A stretch of DNA of 64,000 nt from an unidentified bacterial endosymbiont (GTDB lineage: Bacteria > Pseudomonadota > Gammaproteobacteria > Enterobacterales > Enterobacteriaceae). Location of the stretch: positions 1,302,001 to 1,366,000 of the forward strand of contig NZ_OU963893.1 in the NCBI RefSeq assembly GCF_918797525.1. Direction: 5' to 3'. Within the stretch, counting starts at the first letter, position 1, and each line of letters starts with the position of its first letter. Both the position numbers and the translations under genes were made by a program. Of the stretch, positions 62,053 through 64,000 are shown one piece after another. A model generated the notes under the pieces. It saw only the letters and a list, made by a program, of their open reading frames with translations. It was not told the DNA's origin and ran no database searches.

Positions 62053-62256
62053 AACTAACCTCTGATAGAGCCGTGGGACAGCGGCAAATCGCCGATAATG
62101 TTTCTTATATGTTACATATTATCAGTAAGCCTGTTTGAAACGACAATGCGTTTTATTCAATGAGAACAATAGTCACAGGCTTTTGTACGAAATTATGGCT
62201 ATGGGCAGACACATCGGGTAATCTGCGCGCTTCGCGCAGCGCTGGTGGAGAAAAGC

Positions 62257-63324
62257 ATGAACGACGAAATGAAAAACAAAAGCGGCAAGGTCAAAGTGAT
62301 GTATGTCCGCAGTGATGATGACTCTGATAAACGCACCCAAAATCCGCGTACCGGAAAAGGTGGCGGGCGTCCGGCGTCCTCTCGTGCAGACGGTGGCCGT
62401 CGCCCCGCCCGCGATGACAGAAATAACCGCGGCGATGACCGCAAACGTGATGACCGCAAACGCGATGATTTCTCACGTGATTCCTCCCCGTGGCGTACCG
62501 TTTCTCGCGCCCCTGGCGACGAGACGCCAGAGAAGGCTGACCACGGCGGTATTAGCGGTAAAAGCTTTATCGATCCTGAGGTCCTGCGTCGCCAGCGTGC
62601 TGAAGAGACGCGCGTGTATGGCGAGAACGCGTGTCAGGCCCTGTTCCAGAGCCGTCCTGAGTGTATCGTTCGCGCCTGGTTTATTCAGAGTGTGACGCCA
62701 CGCTTCAAAGAAGCCCTGCGCTGGATGGCGGCAAACCGCAAAGCCTACCATGTGGTGGATGATGCAGAGCTAACAAAAGCCTCCGGTACCGAACACCACG
62801 GTGGCGTCTGCTTCCTGATCAAGAAACGTAACGGCACCACCGTTCAGCAGTGGGTCAGCCAGGCGGATGCCGATGACTGTGTGCTGGCGCTGGAAGATGT
62901 GGGCAACCCGCATAATCTGGGGGCAATGATGCGTAGCTGCGCCCACTTTGGCGTGAAGGGTGTACTGTTGCAGGATGCTGCCCTGCTGGAGTCCGGCGCG
63001 GCGATCCGTACGGCAGAGGGAGGAGCCGAGCACGTGCAGCCTATTACCGGTGACAGCGTTCTGGAGGCACTCGAGCAGTTCCGTAAAGCGGGCTACTCCA
63101 TCGTGACCACCTCCAGCCACGCGGGTACGCCGTTATTTAAAGCGACGTTACCACGTAAAATGGTACTGGTGCTGGGTCAGGAGCGTGACGGTCTGTCTGA
63201 TGCTGCGATGTCCAGTGCGGATCTCAGCGTCTCTATTGATGGCACAGGCAATGTAGAAAGTCTGAACGTTTCCGTTGCAACTGGCGTACTGCTGGCTGAA
63301 TGGTGGCGTCAGAATAAAGCTTAA
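62257..63324 (+). CDS. yfiF: SPOUT-family RNA methyltransferase YfiF
   Basis: 355 residues from the ATG at 62257 (GGTGGAG upstream). A long basic, disordered N-terminal tail carries a DDRKRD tandem (about 62-75), some ten residues longer than in E. coli. A SpoU substrate-binding domain and the SpoU methyltransferase domain follow: [33 protein letters not shown] and [14 protein letters not shown]. The RNA target is not established. Confidence 0.92.
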   Translation: MNDEMKNKSGKVKVMYVRSDDDSDKRTQNPRTGKGGGRPASSRADGGRRPARDDRNNRGDDRKRDDRKRDDFSRDSSPWRTVSRAPGDETPEKADHGGISGKSFIDPEVLRRQRAEETRVYGENACQALFQSRPECIVRAWFIQSVTPRFKEALRWMAANRKAYHVVDDAELTKASGTEHHGGVCFLIKKRNGTTVQQWVSQADADDCVLALEDVGNPHNLGAMMRSCAHFGVKGVLLQDAALLESGAAIRTAEGGAEHVQPITGDSVLEALEQFRKAGYSIVTTSSHAGTPLFKATLPRKMVLVLGQERDGLSDAAMSSADLSVSIDGTGNVESLNVSVATGVLLAEWWRQNKA

Positions 63325-63367
63325 TCCCCACGCTTTTTGTCTGCCCGGCGTACCGGGCAGACAACCC

Positions 63368-64000
63368 TCATCCCTCGCTTTCTGCCGGTAACACTGGCAT
63401 CCAGTCGATTGGTGTCTCGCCACGTTTCTCCAGCCATTCATTCGCCAGAACAAAGTGATTACTGCCAAAGAAACCGCGATGCGCTGACAGCGGAGACGGG
63501 TGCGGAGCTTTTAATACGTGATGGCGCTGGCGGTCGATAATCGCTCCTTTCTTCTGCGCGTGCGATCCCCAAAGTAAAAAGACCACCCCTTCACGATGCT
63601 CGTTGATCAGGCTAATCACCTTATCGGTAAAGGTTTCCCAGCCGAGACTGGCGTGGGAATGCGCCTGGCCTGCACGTACCGTCAATACAGTGTTCAGCAA
63701 TAACACGCCCTGGCGCGCCCAGCTTTCCAGATAACCATGCTGCGGGCGCGTAAACCCGGGAAGGGTCCCTTCAAGCTCTTTATACATATTCAGCAGCGAA
63801 GGGGGAATAGCAATACCGGGTCGTACCGAAAATGCCAGACCATGGGCCTGACCGGGGCCGTGATAGGGATCCTGACCGAGAATAACCACCTTTACATCGC
63901 TCAACCCGGTGTAACGAAATGCGTTAAACACATCTTTCTGCGGCGGATAGATCGTCTGGCCAGATTGCCGCTCTGCCGCGACGGTGGTGAGAGTATTCAC
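63368..64000 (-). CDS. ung: uracil-DNA glycosylase, truncated by the window edge
   Basis: The last 211 codons are present; about the first 18 lie beyond 64000. The catalytic motif [18 protein letters not shown] and [17 protein letters not shown] are intact. It removes uracil from DNA. The valine codon at 63998-64000 is probably internal, because the E. coli protein reads LNTL at this point. Confidence 0.95.
   Translation of the reverse strand: MNTLTTVAAERQSGQTIYPPQKDVFNAFRYTGLSDVKVVILGQDPYHGPGQAHGLAFSVRPGIAIPPSLLNMYKELEGTLPGFTRPQHGYLESWARQGVLLLNTVLTVRAGQAHSHASLGWETFTDKVISLINEHREGVVFLLWGSHAQKKGAIIDRQRHHVLKAPHPSPLSAHRGFFGSNHFVLANEWLEKRGETPIDWMPVLPAESEG

Overview
The window is a chromosomal segment of a member of the Enterobacteriaceae close to Enterobacter, Lelliottia or Leclercia. 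The evidence is the rRNA operon, the ANDENYALAA tmRNA tag, and a gene order from smpB to ung that follows the E. coli smpB/ssrA to clpB/rrn to kgtP to ung segment almost gene for gene. The genus is inferred from general resemblance and was not computed.

Positions 1-17285 are a stack of mobile elements behind the 3' end of ssrA. (a) Positions 1-22 are the end of an IS5-type element whose body lies outside the window. (b) Positions 23-6893 are a small AT-rich island bounded by a 35-bp near-identical repeat. It holds a truncated hxsC, an intact hxsA (His-Xaa-Ser system), a small unknown gene, a PrrC/RloC-like ATPase broken by an in-frame stop, a lone 178-aa unknown gene and a P4-type integrase. 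(c) Positions 6891-17285 are a nearly complete P4-like phage satellite. It has an integrase, a two-gene cargo in the P4 hotspot, a cos-like site, psu, delta and sid with a Delta-binding palindrome, replication iterons, an AlpA/Vis regulator, an RNA-type immunity region, an Icd-like gene, two small conserved genes, the alpha primase-helicase, a membrane-anchored cargo protein and a crr-like double repeat.

Positions 17286-28890 are core genome: tmRNA, smpB, ratAB, bamE, recN (two LexA boxes), nadK, grpE (sigma-32 promoter), ypjD-yfjD (yfjD probably starts with CTG), ffh and the rpsP-rimM-trmD-rplS operon. Positions 28890-31760 replace the interval after rplS with prophage rubble: a shredded P2-type portal gene, two further broken genes and a few small ORFs. 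A DUF2946-PepSY pair and the TyrR-controlled aroF-tyrA operon follow. Between tyrA and pheA sits an islet (36000-40500) with an ERIC repeat, an apparent type III secretion chaperone with a large candidate effector, and an invasin-like relic split by a 915-bp IS5-family element with a programmed-frameshift transposase.

Positions 40697-64000 return to core: an SMP-30 family gene, pheA with its leader and attenuator, raiA, bamD, rluD-pgeF, clpB (sigma-32), a complete rrn operon (16S, tRNA-Glu, 23S, 5S), a DUF4385 gene, kgtP, yfiM, pssA, patZ, tapT, trxC, yfiF and the truncated ung.

The best candidates for undescribed biology are the soluble-plus-membrane gene pair at 14238-15757 in the P4 cargo hotspot, the Hxs remnant at the left edge, the ATPase with a single nonsense codon, and the orphan chaperone/effector-like pair at 36403-38594.
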